Source: Akkermansia sp. (GTDB lineage Bacteria > Verrucomicrobiota > Verrucomicrobiia > Verrucomicrobiales > Akkermansiaceae). From it: DNA of 44,281 nt. Shown here piece by piece: positions 34,950 through 43,361 of the stretch (positions are counted from its first letter, which is position 1; each line of letters starts with the position of its first letter). The stretch spans positions 1 to 44,281 of the forward strand of contig NZ_JAJBTT010000013.1 in the NCBI RefSeq assembly GCF_020860705.1. The letters run 5' to 3'. The translations under genes were made by a program, and so were the position numbers. The notes under the pieces are model-generated. The model made no database searches. It saw nothing but the letters and a program-made list of their open reading frames with translations, and was not told where the DNA came from.

Positions 34950-37199
34950 CTATTTCTCCGTGGCAGAGGGGTCCAGCGGGCCGCCGTTTTCCGGAATGAC
35001 GGGCACGGAGGGCAGTTTGCCGCCGCCTTCCTTGTTATCCAGGCTGTCGATGGAGTCCATGTAGCGGTACTGGTCGTACACGGTGTCCACTTCCTCGAAG
35101 GTTTTTCCCTCCCGCTTGGCTTCCATCGTTTCCTTCTTAACGTCGTTATCCACCCAGTACAGGTAGCTTTCCATCGGGTCGAACACGACCGGATGGCAGA
35201 ATTGCGTGGTGGCGCTGTTGGGCCACTTGACCCAGCGCCAGTAGCCCAGCCTGACGAATTCCGTAGTCCAGCAGGGGACCCACAGGGCTTCGTCATGAAT
35301 TTTCTGCTGCACCTTCCATGTGGCTTTTTGAAGTTCGTCTTCCGTGGCGGCATTCGTTTCATCGTCCAGCAGCTTGTCCATCTCCTTGTCCGCATAGGCG
35401 CAGATGTTATTGGTGTAGGTGATCAGGCTGCCGCGTTCGTCATAGGCGTAGCGGGAATGGAAGCCCTGTTCGTTCATCGGATGGGGCGGCGTGAAGCCCC
35501 AGGCCATGAAGGAGGCCTGGACGCGTTTTTCCATGATTTTGCGGAAGGCCACGGTGGAGTCCAGCGGGTCCAGCTGGATTTCCAGGCCGCATTTGCGGGC
35601 GTCTTCCTTCAGCTTGCCCAGCGTGGAGGCCAGGGAGGGGGAGGAGTTGGGGAAGGTGATGGCGGCGGTGAGCCGGGTGCCGTCCGGCTTGCGGAGGATT
35701 CCGTCCGGGCACGGGATGGTGTAACCGGCCTTGGCGAAGTAGGAACGGGCCTGTTCCGGGGAGTAGGGGCGCGCCTTGATGTAGGGATTGGTGAATTTCC
35801 CGAAGCCGGAGTTGTAGGAGTTGAGCCGCTGGTAGTCTCCGCGGAAGGTAATGTCAATGATGTTCTGGATGTTCAGGGCGTATTGGAAGCCCAGCCGCAC
35901 GTTGAGGTCATTGAAGGGGGCCTTGGAGGTGTTCAGGAAGATGCCGTACGGGGGGCGCGGATAAATGGTGTAAAACGTGCTGCGGTTGATGTAGCCGTTG
36001 TGGACTTCCGGAATTTCCATGCGTTCGTGCCACAGTTCCGGTTTCGTGATGTTCATGACGTCCAGTTCCCCGATGCGGAAAAGTTCAATGGCCTTGGACG
36101 GTTCCGCAATGAAGTTGTACACGATCTGGTCCACGTTATACATGTACTTCGTGAATTTCTTGTCCCTGGCCCACCAGTCCGGCACGCGCTGGAGCGTTAC
36201 CTGGCGGCCGCGGATGATGCCGTCCGGCTTCACTACGTAGGCGCCCGTGGTGGGCGGTACGCGCCACTGGTAGCGTTCTACATAGTTGGGGCCGAATTCG
36301 CAGTAGAAGTGCGGAGGGGAAGGGAGGAACAGCGTGCAGTAGAACGGGAGCAGCGGCTTGGCGAAGGGAAGCGTGATGGATAAGCGGCTGTCGTCGTAGA
36401 TGGTGATGTTGGAGGCGTTCTGGTAAAAGAAGTTGTTGTAGAAGACGTCCCGGCTGTATTCCGAGGTGCGGATGTACATGTTTACCAGCAGGTCAATGGC
36501 TTTTACCTTGGCTCCGTCCGTGTAGCGGGCGTCGGGGTCCAGCTCGAAGTAAACGGTGCGCCTGTCCGGGGATTCCGCCCATTTATGGGCGATGCCGGGA
36601 ATGATTTTTCCTGTGACCGGATGGATGGAAACGAGGCCGATGATGATTTCATCATACAGGGGGCCGCGGAATCCGCTGTTGCTGTTCGGGCCGTTGGGCC
36701 GGAACGTGTCCGGATAGGAACCCGGAGCCCACTGGCGCAGCACGCCGCCTTTTTTGGCGTTCGGATCGCCTATTTCCGGATTATCCAGTCCGTCCTCCCA
36801 TTTAAGGTCCTGCGGAATGTCCGCCGGAGTCTTGAATTTGATGTAGTCCCCTTCCGTCTGCCTGCGGTGGATGACAGACAGGGCGGCCTCGTCTGCAATG
36901 AGCTTGCTTTGCAGTTTTTCCCTGATTTTAGGGTCTTCCTCCTTGAAGAATTGATCACGGAGCTGCCGTATCTCCTTTTGCTTGGCGGCTTCTTCCCGTG
37001 CCAGACGGTCATTGGTCTGCTTGTTCCACCGTTCCGGGAAAGAATCAAACCCCGGAGGGAGCGTGCCGAAAGGCACGTTCGGCTGCCAGCCCACCCCCTG
37101 GGATTGGGAGGAATCCTTACAACCGGTGCCGGCTGTCAGCAGGAGGGACAGCGTCACGGAAGAAAGGAGGGTGCGGAGGATGGGGAACAGCTTGGGCAT
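34950..37199 (-). CDS. Extracellular solute-binding protein, family 5 (OppA/YejA-like)
   Basis: This 749-residue periplasmic binding protein is possibly a lipoprotein, with a signal peptide ending at Cys27 (TAGTGC, an imperfect lipobox). A charged helical segment (about 58-115, EEAAKQKEIRQLRDQF) comes before the binding domain and is unusual for the family. The core begins KKGGVLRQWAPGSYPDTFRP and includes GIAHKWAESPDRRTVYFELDPDARYTDG, typical of SBP_bac_5 proteins. The long insertions and WKWVKWPNS-like C-terminal part fit the YejA branch, which binds short peptides or microcin C-like compounds. The ligand is not known. It is encoded between the permease and the ATPase genes. Confidence 0.9.
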   Translation of the reverse strand: MPKLFPILRTLLSSVTLSLLLTAGTGCKDSSQSQGVGWQPNVPFGTLPPGFDSFPERWNKQTNDRLAREEAAKQKEIRQLRDQFFKEEDPKIREKLQSKLIADEAALSVIHRRQTEGDYIKFKTPADIPQDLKWEDGLDNPEIGDPNAKKGGVLRQWAPGSYPDTFRPNGPNSNSGFRGPLYDEIIIGLVSIHPVTGKIIPGIAHKWAESPDRRTVYFELDPDARYTDGAKVKAIDLLVNMYIRTSEYSRDVFYNNFFYQNASNITIYDDSRLSITLPFAKPLLPFYCTLFLPSPPHFYCEFGPNYVERYQWRVPPTTGAYVVKPDGIIRGRQVTLQRVPDWWARDKKFTKYMYNVDQIVYNFIAEPSKAIELFRIGELDVMNITKPELWHERMEIPEVHNGYINRSTFYTIYPRPPYGIFLNTSKAPFNDLNVRLGFQYALNIQNIIDITFRGDYQRLNSYNSGFGKFTNPYIKARPYSPEQARSYFAKAGYTIPCPDGILRKPDGTRLTAAITFPNSSPSLASTLGKLKEDARKCGLEIQLDPLDSTVAFRKIMEKRVQASFMAWGFTPPHPMNEQGFHSRYAYDERGSLITYTNNICAYADKEMDKLLDDETNAATEDELQKATWKVQQKIHDEALWVPCWTTEFVRLGYWRWVKWPNSATTQFCHPVVFDPMESYLYWVDNDVKKETMEAKREGKTFEEVDTVYDQYRYMDSIDSLDNKEGGGKLPSVPVIPENGGPLDPSATEK

Positions 37200-37223
37200 G
37201 GGAGGGCGGAACAGAAGTCTTTT

Positions 37224-38831
37224 TTATTTATAGGTGGTGAATTTCTTGGGGTCAAAGGCCTCGCGGATGGCCTCGCCGATGAAGGTGACGAGTAGAAGCG
37301 TGATGACCAGGGCGGAGAAGGCGGAGGTAACCACCCAGCTGGCGGAAAGGTCCGCCAGCCCGTCGTTGAGCAGGCGGCCCCAGCTGGCGTACGTGTCCGG
37401 AAGGCCGAAGCCCAGGTAGTCCAGGGAGGCCAGGGCCAGAATCAGGGCGGAAACGCTGAACGGCACCAGCGTGACCAGGATGGCGACCAGGTTCGGGAGG
37501 ATGTGGATAAAGAGGATGCGGCTGGTGGACGCCCCCAGCACGCGGGCGGCCGCCACGTAGTCGCGCGCTTTTTCCTTCATGGTGGAGGTTCTGAGCTGGT
37601 AGGTCATGGACATCCATCCAAACATGATGAGCAGGCCAAGGATGAGGAACATGCCTTTCATCTGGAGCGGCACCATGTCTGAAATAATCATGATGATGAA
37701 CAGGAAGGGCACCTGGGAAAAGATTTCAATGAGGCGCTGCATGCCGAGGTCGAACATGCCGCCGAAGTAGCCCATCATCATCCCGAAGGTGATGCCGATG
37801 AAGTAGACGATGGGAAGATAGAAGATAGCGGCCTTCATGTTGACCTGGAGGCCGCCGTACAGGTAGGCCAGAATGTCCGCCCCCTGGGTGTTGGTTCCCA
37901 GAAGGTGGCCTCCCTTGAGCGGGGGGGCGGGGTGGTAGAAGATGCGGCTGATTTTATGTTCGTCCGTCTGTTTCAGGAAGTCCTCCTTGGTGCCGGGGCC
38001 GCTGTAGTGTTCCGCCACGATCTGGTTGTTTTCATAAGTGGCGCTGTATACTTCCGTCCTGTCTTCCAGCCAGCCGGTGGCGCGGTCCACCTTTCTTCCC
38101 TTGCGGAATTTGTAGCTGATATGGGGCAGGGCCTCTTCATCCTTGTGAAGGCGGGAGGCCAGGCCGGAGTACGGCTTGCCATTGGATTCGCAGACCAGGC
38201 CGTCCTCATTCACCGTCAGGGCTTCGGAACCGGGGTTGGTGGAATCCCCCGTGGGGTCGTACGGAACCAGGGGCATGATCACGAGGGAGGGTTTTCCCGG
38301 CTGGCCGGCCTGCTTTTTCAGTTCTCGGTAATTGGCTTCCGCATCCGCAAAGTCTCCGGTCTGGCCGAAGGTGGAGCCCTTGTACACCTTGCGCATGATG
38401 GCGGGGAAGTACCAGGAGCCGTCCTGGACGACGAGGAGCGCCCGCTTGCCCACCAGGCACTGGTCCATGCAGGCCAGCAGCGTCAGCACCAGCAGGATGA
38501 TGAGGGAAACGTAGCCGCGGGAGATGCTTTTAAAACGCTGAATGCGGCGCTTGGTGATCGGCGTGGGGTGGAAGCGGCGCGGTCCTTTCAGCATGATCCA
38601 GAAGCCGATCCCGGCCATGACCAGCACGCAGGCCCAGCCGAACCACAGGAATTTTCCCTGCGGCGTCAGAAGGCCGCCGTTATTCTGGTCCGTGCAGACG
38701 ATATTGAGCATGCTCATTTCCCGCGAGACGGTGAAGGGCCAGCTCAACGTGGGCAGGAGCAGGCCGCACAGCTCCCCCCCGGCGGTGAGGACCGCCAGAA
38801 TGACCAGAAGGTATGCCAGTTTTCTAACCAT
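37224..38831 (-). CDS. ABC transporter permease, OppC/YejE-like, with large periplasmic insertion
   Basis: This 535-residue membrane permease has a C-terminal 220 residues that form the usual permease core, with the EAA-type loop RDYVAAARVLGASTSRILFIHILPN. Ahead of it are N-terminal spans (about 5-25, 62-80 and 107-122) and a hydrophilic segment of about 200 residues (about 125-325), probably periplasmic. It contains KVYKGSTFGQTGDFADAEANY and GWLEDRTEVYSATYENN. Then comes GHLLGTNTQGADILAYLYGG, normally near the N-terminus. OppC-type subunits are usually about 300-340 residues, so this is considerably longer. It pairs with OppB, encoded 5 bp upstream. Confidence 0.9.
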   Translation of the reverse strand: MVRKLAYLLVILAVLTAGGELCGLLLPTLSWPFTVSREMSMLNIVCTDQNNGGLLTPQGKFLWFGWACVLVMAGIGFWIMLKGPRRFHPTPITKRRIQRFKSISRGYVSLIILLVLTLLACMDQCLVGKRALLVVQDGSWYFPAIMRKVYKGSTFGQTGDFADAEANYRELKKQAGQPGKPSLVIMPLVPYDPTGDSTNPGSEALTVNEDGLVCESNGKPYSGLASRLHKDEEALPHISYKFRKGRKVDRATGWLEDRTEVYSATYENNQIVAEHYSGPGTKEDFLKQTDEHKISRIFYHPAPPLKGGHLLGTNTQGADILAYLYGGLQVNMKAAIFYLPIVYFIGITFGMMMGYFGGMFDLGMQRLIEIFSQVPFLFIIMIISDMVPLQMKGMFLILGLLIMFGWMSMTYQLRTSTMKEKARDYVAAARVLGASTSRILFIHILPNLVAILVTLVPFSVSALILALASLDYLGFGLPDTYASWGRLLNDGLADLSASWVVTSAFSALVITLLLVTFIGEAIREAFDPKKFTTYK

Positions 38832-38836
38832 GTGTA

Positions 38837-40225
38837 TTATTCAAATTTGATGCGCGGGTCCACGGCGGCCACAATGATATCGGAGAGCAGGTTCCCCAGC
38901 ACCATCAGGAAGGAGGTGAGCAGCAGCGTGCCCATGATCAGCGCGTAATCCTTGTCCATCAGGGCCTGGTAGCTCAGCATGCCGAACCCTTGGATATCAA
39001 AGACCTTTTCCACCAGCATGGAGCCGGCAACGATCAGGCTGATGAGGCTGCCCAGTGTGGAGGCAATGGGGATGAAGGAGTTGCGGAAGGCGTGCTTGAT
39101 GACGGCCCCCTTGAAGCTCACGCCCTTGGCCATGGCCGTCCTGATGTAGTCCGCAGAGAGGTTGTCCATCAGGTTGTTCTTCATCATCATGGTCGTGATG
39201 GCGAAGGAGCTGACCACGTAACAAATCAGGGGGAGCACCGTATGGTGCAGCAGGTCTCCGGCCTGTTCCCAGAAGCCCATGTCCGCAAAGTCCGGAGACG
39301 TGAGCCCGCAGAGCGGGAACCATTCCAGCCGCGCGCCCAGATAAACCACCAGCACGGCGCCCAGGGCGAAGCCTGGTACGGAATATCCCAGGAAAATCAG
39401 AACGGAGGAAATGTTGTCCACCAGGCTCTTGTGGCGGATGGCCTTCAACACCCCCAGGGGAATGCAGACGGAATAGGTAATAATGGCGCTCAGGATGCCG
39501 AAGTACAGGGAAACGGGGATGCGCTCCTTGATCATGTCCCACACCGGTTCATTATATTTGAAGGAATTGCCCATGGTGCCCTGGAGCAGGCCGTCGAAGC
39601 TTGTCTTATACATCACGGCCCGCCAGGCATAGCCTTTTGCCTTGTCCTGAATGGCTTCCACATTGTCCGTCTGCCGCATGCGGCGCGCCCAGCGTTCCGC
39701 CCGGTCCATGGGGGATTCTATGTCCACGGTCCAGCCTTCCGAGACGGCTTTTCTGGACGGAGTGCCGGAAAAGAACGCATCCTTCACTCCGTCGGAATCC
39801 TTGTCCTGGCGTACGACGACGACTTGTTCTCCCGTTTCATTCAGGTTGATCCGGGTGTGCGTATCGGAAATGCCGGAATATTCATCTTCCTTGTCCGCCG
39901 GCTCCACTCCGCCGATTTGTCCGAATTCCTCACGGGAAATGAAAATCTTTTTAGGAAGCACTCCCAGCCATTGCAGATAGGCGGTAATAATGGGTTCCTG
40001 AAGGCTGTATTGTTCTTCCAGCCGTTCCATATCCGCTTCACTCAGGTTATTATCGCCGCGCTGGGATCCAGCTTTCTGGCCGGACAGAGCGCTCATGCTC
40101 TGCTGCTGCATCATCTGCTCAATGGGACCTCCCGGAACAAAACGGGTTATGCAAAAGACGAGGAACGTGACTCCCAGAAGCGTCAGGGGCATGAGAAGGA
40201 GTCGTCTGATGATATAGGTCTTCAT
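38837..40225 (-). CDS. ABC transporter permease, OppB/YejB-like, with insertion
   Basis: This 462-residue permease is the first gene of the five-gene operon. The N-terminal MKTYIIRRLLLMPLTLLGVTF is characteristic of OppB/DppB. The core has DYIRTAMAKGVSFKGAVIKHAFRNS (EAA loop) and DIQGFGMLSYQAL. Between the first span and the core is an extra hydrophilic segment (about 92-208). It contains an EF-hand-like loop, DKDSDGVKDAF (141-151), that could bind calcium. YejB-type proteins are about 360 residues. The operon order is B-C-A-D-F, and the genes are packed with gaps of 4 to 24 bp. Confidence 0.92.
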   Translation of the reverse strand: MKTYIIRRLLLMPLTLLGVTFLVFCITRFVPGGPIEQMMQQQSMSALSGQKAGSQRGDNNLSEADMERLEEQYSLQEPIITAYLQWLGVLPKKIFISREEFGQIGGVEPADKEDEYSGISDTHTRINLNETGEQVVVVRQDKDSDGVKDAFFSGTPSRKAVSEGWTVDIESPMDRAERWARRMRQTDNVEAIQDKAKGYAWRAVMYKTSFDGLLQGTMGNSFKYNEPVWDMIKERIPVSLYFGILSAIITYSVCIPLGVLKAIRHKSLVDNISSVLIFLGYSVPGFALGAVLVVYLGARLEWFPLCGLTSPDFADMGFWEQAGDLLHHTVLPLICYVVSSFAITTMMMKNNLMDNLSADYIRTAMAKGVSFKGAVIKHAFRNSFIPIASTLGSLISLIVAGSMLVEKVFDIQGFGMLSYQALMDKDYALIMGTLLLTSFLMVLGNLLSDIIVAAVDPRIKFE

Positions 40226-40237
40226 TCGTCGCGCAGA

Positions 40238-40266
40238 ACTCTACTGGTTTGTGGCATGTGAGGCAA
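40238..40266 (-). promoter_or_regulatory. Candidate promoter of the opp operon
   Basis: On the minus strand TTGCCT (40266-40261), 17 bp, then TAGAGT (40243-40238), 12 nt before the oppB ATG. The predicted transcript has a leader of about five to six bases and no Shine-Dalgarno. Confidence 0.45.
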
Positions 40267-40276
40267 GCCGCAATCC

Positions 40277-40304
40277 GCCCTGCGGGAAGGAACTCCGGCA
40301 GGGC
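40277..40304 (-). terminator. Hairpin between metallophosphoesterase and oppB, weak terminator
   Basis: GCCCTGC (40277-40283) pairs with GCAGGGC (40298-40304). It could end the minus-strand metallophosphoesterase transcript before the opp promoter, although it lacks a T-run. Nothing else was recognised between 40267 and 40471. Confidence 0.35.
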
Positions 40305-40471
40305 AATGATCAGTTACCGGAGGTTAAAGACAAGAAGTAAGCTTCCCTGTACTTGTGTTTCAAAAGAGTTTTTGAACGGGAAAAGATGAGAAGGGGACAA
40401 TCCTCCACAGCCATCACAGCCACTGTATCCAATCTTTGATATCTGGCATCTTGTAACTTGCCCGCAGAGGA

Positions 40472-41209
40472 TCATATTCCTTCCGCCAGGCGGCGCGCCA
40501 GCATATCCGGGAGTCCGGCGGCCAGAATGCGCTTCTGCGCCTCTTCCACGTCGTATTCCACGCGGCGCTGGTAGTAAACCATGCCGTCCACATCCAGCAC
40601 GCCGTAGGCGGCGCGGGGGTCTCCGTCCCTGGGCTGGCCTACGGAACCCACGTTGATGAGGTACTTGTTGGTCTTGAGAAGCTGGATGTCCCCGGATTCA
40701 TATTCCTGGATGCTCCCTTCATGGCGGATGAAGGTGCGCGGGACGTGCGTGTGGCCGTTGAAGCACAGGAACTGATTGTCCCGGAGCATGTTAATGCTAT
40801 GCGTAGCCGTATCTACATTCGTGACGTAGGACCAGGAATTGGGCTTGTCCTGAGTGGCATGCACCAGAACGATTTCATTGGGCAGGATGCGCTGGAAAGG
40901 AGCGCGGCGCAGCCACTTCTTCTGTTCGTCGGAAAGCTGCTGGCGCGTCCACATCAGGGCATGGTAAGCCACGGGATTCATGCCTGCCGGATTGTCTTCC
41001 CCAATGGCTTCCTCATCATGGTTGCCGCGTACGGTAGGAATCTGGCTGCTACGGATAAATTCAAGGCATTCGGACGGGTTGGCATTGTAGCCTACAATAT
41101 CACCCAGGCAGTAAACGGCGTCGCATTGCAGCTGTTCTATATCCTTCATTACCGCTTCCAGAGCGGGCAGGTTGGCATGGATGTCACTGATCAGGGCTAT
41201 TCTACTCAT
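40472..41209 (-). CDS. Metallophosphoesterase (YfcE/MJ0936-type phosphodiesterase)
   Basis: This 245-residue calcineurin-like phosphoesterase contains all conserved motifs: ISDIHAN (DxH), GDIVGYNANP (GDxxGY), GNHDE (GNHD), VHATQDKP (His) and GHTHVPR (GHTH). These bind two metal ions. The YfcE/MJ0936 group cleaves phosphodiesters or protein phosphates; the natural substrate is unknown. The ATG at 41209 starts the motif region directly and fits a strong promoter just upstream. Upstream frame codons look random. Confidence 0.9.
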   Translation of the reverse strand: MSRIALISDIHANLPALEAVMKDIEQLQCDAVYCLGDIVGYNANPSECLEFIRSSQIPTVRGNHDEEAIGEDNPAGMNPVAYHALMWTRQQLSDEQKKWLRRAPFQRILPNEIVLVHATQDKPNSWSYVTNVDTATHSINMLRDNQFLCFNGHTHVPRTFIRHEGSIQEYESGDIQLLKTNKYLINVGSVGQPRDGDPRAAYGVLDVDGMVYYQRRVEYDVEEAQKRILAAGLPDMLARRLAEGI

Positions 41210-41225
41210 GGTGTTGCGGGAAAAA

Positions 41226-41254
41226 AGTATAGCACCTTTTCGGAAAGTTGCCAA
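41226..41254 (-). promoter_or_regulatory. Promoter of the metallophosphoesterase gene
   Basis: On the minus strand TTGGCA (41254-41249), 17 bp, then TATACT (41231-41226), 16 nt before the ATG at 41209. Both boxes are close to consensus, and the leader would be about nine bases. This supports the chosen start. Confidence 0.65.
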
Positions 41255-41298
41255 GCCGGGAAATGGAGGAAGCGTCGTGCGGTTTATAGATAGAAAAA

Positions 41299-41340
41299 CA
41301 CGCGAAAAGTTTTTTAGCTTCAAATCAAGTTTTTCTCGTG
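41299..41340. other. Imperfect inverted repeat at the edge of the AT-rich region
   Basis: CACGCGAAAAG (from 41299) and CTTTTTCTCGTG-like sequence (to 41340, AAGTTTTTCTCGTG) are imperfect complements with AT-rich sequence between. Composition changes here from GC-rich to AT-rich. It may be a terminator-like foldback or the boundary of an inserted segment. Confidence 0.35.
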
Positions 41341-41444
41341 CCTAACTCTATTTGGCAAGGTTTAGCAAAGCATGAAAGATGGTTCCTATGGAAAATGATG
41401 AAATTTGGTTGACATGAATAAAAATTTGTGTTAAGGGAAAATAT

Positions 41445-42230
41445 ATGAAGGTTAGAATCATTTCATATTGGTTAAGCCTATTGTTTTTCTCAAATTTTTC
41501 CATAGCAGAAAGCAATACAACAGAAAAAATAAATTCCATGAACTCGGAGAAAACTCCCGAATGGATAATAAATAAGATGAACGAATGGACGAATAATATT
41601 GATCCGCCCATGCTAATAAAATCAACATTCACTACATCAGGGGTGAATGGGACGGCTGATTTTTATTTTTTTGGAGACACGTTCAATACAACTTGGTTGA
41701 CATTGATAAATTTTGAAAATCCTGTTAAATATGGATTTGCTGTATTTAAAAATAAAGATTCTAAGGAAGAGGCTTATTTTCCATCTTTGAAGCAGCGTGT
41801 GTATCGTTATGATTTTTCCAGAAATCCTACAAAGGTGGAGAAATTTATGAGGAAAATGCCTACTGAACCGTGTAGTTATAATGAAATAGCAAGCTTTTCG
41901 GATGGTTTAAGTGTTAAAAAAACAGAAACAGGAAATTACTTACTCAGTATTAAGGTAAAAGAGAATGAGGCTATGGTTGCTCTAGGCACAAAGAGCCTGA
42001 TATTTAATGTTCTGGTTACTCCAGAAGGAAAATCATTGCAGAGTGGAATTATTGCAAATGATGGCACAACAGTTATAGTTAATACATATACTTATCCGAA
42101 TGTTGAGGTGGATCCACAGGAAATAATTTCCAAGTATGTGGTGCCGGCCTTGGATGTTCCTCTCATGCCAAACAAAAGCTTTAATGATGCAGATACGCAG
42201 GCAGTAAATATCGCCCAACAGGAAAGATAA
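41445..42230 (+). CDS. Secreted protein, possible LolA/LppX-like fold
   Basis: This 261-residue protein has a signal peptide (MKVRIISYWLSLLFFSNFSIA). Around residues 50-130 the pattern WTNNIDPPMLIKSTFTTS, then FENPVKYGFAVFKNKDSKEEAYFPSLKQRVYRYD, resembles the half-barrel of outer-membrane lipoprotein-sorting (LolA-like) proteins, where successive strands cradle a lipid. That similarity is only by eye. AAGGG lies eight bases before the ATG as a possible ribosome site, and a consensus-like TTGACA occurs at 41409. Base composition is much more AT-rich than the genes on the left. Its stop is 4 bp before the Cys-repeat gene, so the two are almost certainly co-transcribed. Confidence 0.7.
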   Translation: MKVRIISYWLSLLFFSNFSIAESNTTEKINSMNSEKTPEWIINKMNEWTNNIDPPMLIKSTFTTSGVNGTADFYFFGDTFNTTWLTLINFENPVKYGFAVFKNKDSKEEAYFPSLKQRVYRYDFSRNPTKVEKFMRKMPTEPCSYNEIASFSDGLSVKKTETGNYLLSIKVKENEAMVALGTKSLIFNVLVTPEGKSLQSGIIANDGTTVIVNTYTYPNVEVDPQEIISKYVVPALDVPLMPNKSFNDADTQAVNIAQQER

Positions 42231-42234
42231 TATT

Positions 42235-43242
42235 ATGAAAAAGAAACTTATATGTTGTATATTTTCAGCAATAGCTGCCGTTTTTTTAGCGGCGTATTGT
42301 CCTAAAGAGTTTGGAGAAAATGAAATGGTGCTTAGCAATGTCATTCATTCATCTCACATGAAGAACATGGATGTTGATGATGGTGCATTGTTTTTTGGCC
42401 TTTCTTCAGGAAAGGAGGGTGTAAAGTATGGATTTAGAAGTTTAGAGTTTAATTCCAACAGCATGGTAGATGAAAATCTCGAAACTCGTTGGATCTTTAT
42501 TTGGAATCCTGTTAGTGGATGTAGCGTTTCTGGGTGTGCTGCTTCAGCATGTGGTGGCTCTGGTTGTTTTGGTTCTGCTTGTGCTGCCTCAGGATGTGGT
42601 GGTTCCGGTTGTGCAGGGTCTGGGTGTGGGGGATCTGCCTGTGGAGGTTCCGCTTGCGGAGGATCTGCCTGTGGGGGATCTGCCTGTGGAGGTTCCGCCT
42701 GCGGAGGTTCTGTCTGTGGAGGATCTGCTTGCGGAGGTTCCGCCTGTGGAGGTTCTGCTTGTGGTGCTTCTGGTTGCGTAGGATCTCTCTGTGCAATTTC
42801 TGGTTGTGCTGGTTCTGCTTGCGCAGCCTCTGGTTGTGCTGTCTCTATCTGTGCAGGTTCTGGCTGCGGAGCCTCTGCCTGCATAGCTTCTACCTGCGGA
42901 GGTTCTGTGTGTGTGGGTTCTAGTTGTGCAGGTTCTGTCTGTGCAGGTTCTGGCTGTTCATCTAAAGAATGCGGTGAAGGAGGTGATTTTATGCTGATGG
43001 TGAATAGTTTTAATTATCATCTAAAAGAAGATCAGGTGGTTATTGAAATTTCCACTAATAGCAATGTAAAATTGATAAATGGGACGGAAAATTATTTATT
43101 GAAAGCAGGTATAGTGAATCAGGTAAATATTAAAGGAAAGTATTCCAAAGTACTTTATAAGGAGATTGATGGTAAAAAGGTTATTTTTCTTCTTGATTTC
43201 AAAAACGTAGAACATCAGTTATCTTTTGCTACTGTAGTATAA
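42235..43242 (+). CDS. Protein with 31 Cys-containing pentapeptide repeats
   Basis: This 335-residue protein has an N-terminal hydrophobic export signal (MKKKLICCIFSAIAAVFLAAYC) and a spacer to about residue 92. Residues 93-247 form 31 uninterrupted pentapeptides of the form x-S-x-C-x (commonly GSACG), with a Cys every fifth residue. A C-terminal strand-rich domain follows (about 252-335, YHLKEDQVVIEIST ... VIFLLDFKNVEHQLSF). The five-residue period with a small residue two before the Cys resembles a pentapeptide-repeat beta-solenoid, where both positions point inwards. Metal binding, disulfide cross-linking or Cys/Ser modification are alternatives. No known family was recognised. It is co-transcribed with the LolA-like gene. 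Confidence 0.8.
   Translation: MKKKLICCIFSAIAAVFLAAYCPKEFGENEMVLSNVIHSSHMKNMDVDDGALFFGLSSGKEGVKYGFRSLEFNSNSMVDENLETRWIFIWNPVSGCSVSGCAASACGGSGCFGSACAASGCGGSGCAGSGCGGSACGGSACGGSACGGSACGGSACGGSVCGGSACGGSACGGSACGASGCVGSLCAISGCAGSACAASGCAVSICAGSGCGASACIASTCGGSVCVGSSCAGSVCAGSGCSSKECGEGGDFMLMVNSFNYHLKEDQVVIEISTNSNVKLINGTENYLLKAGIVNQVNIKGKYSKVLYKEIDGKKVIFLLDFKNVEHQLSFATVV
42511..42975 (+). repeat. 15-bp coding tandem repeat, 31 units
   Basis: The array encodes the x-S-x-C-x pentapeptides. Units in the middle (about 42630-42765) are nearly identical (GGAGGTTCCGCCTGT with changes mostly at third positions). Units towards both ends have diverged, a pattern expected from expansion and contraction in the centre. 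Confidence 0.9.
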
Positions 43243-43361
43243 TTACACACATTTTATAAATAGAAGTTGTTTTTATAAACTGGAATATATATCCGCTAAT
43301 TTAAATTTTATCATATTTAAAAAGTATATGGAGATAAATTCTTATATATAAAATCAGTACA

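Noticed and set aside
34946..35395. N-terminal extension of OppD by 150 residues
   Set aside because: The extension is an out-of-frame reading of the binding-protein gene, rich in Arg/Thr/Pro; family alignment starts at MSEPLLEIKN.
42354..42884. Minus-strand Pro/Gln/Glu-rich repeat protein opposite the Cys-repeat gene
   Set aside because: It is the complement of the xSxCx codons; the plus frame has an export signal, tight spacing to the gene before it and a folded C-terminal part.
42511..42975. CRISPR-like array
   Set aside because: Units are 15 bp, contiguous with no spacers, and in frame with a protein.
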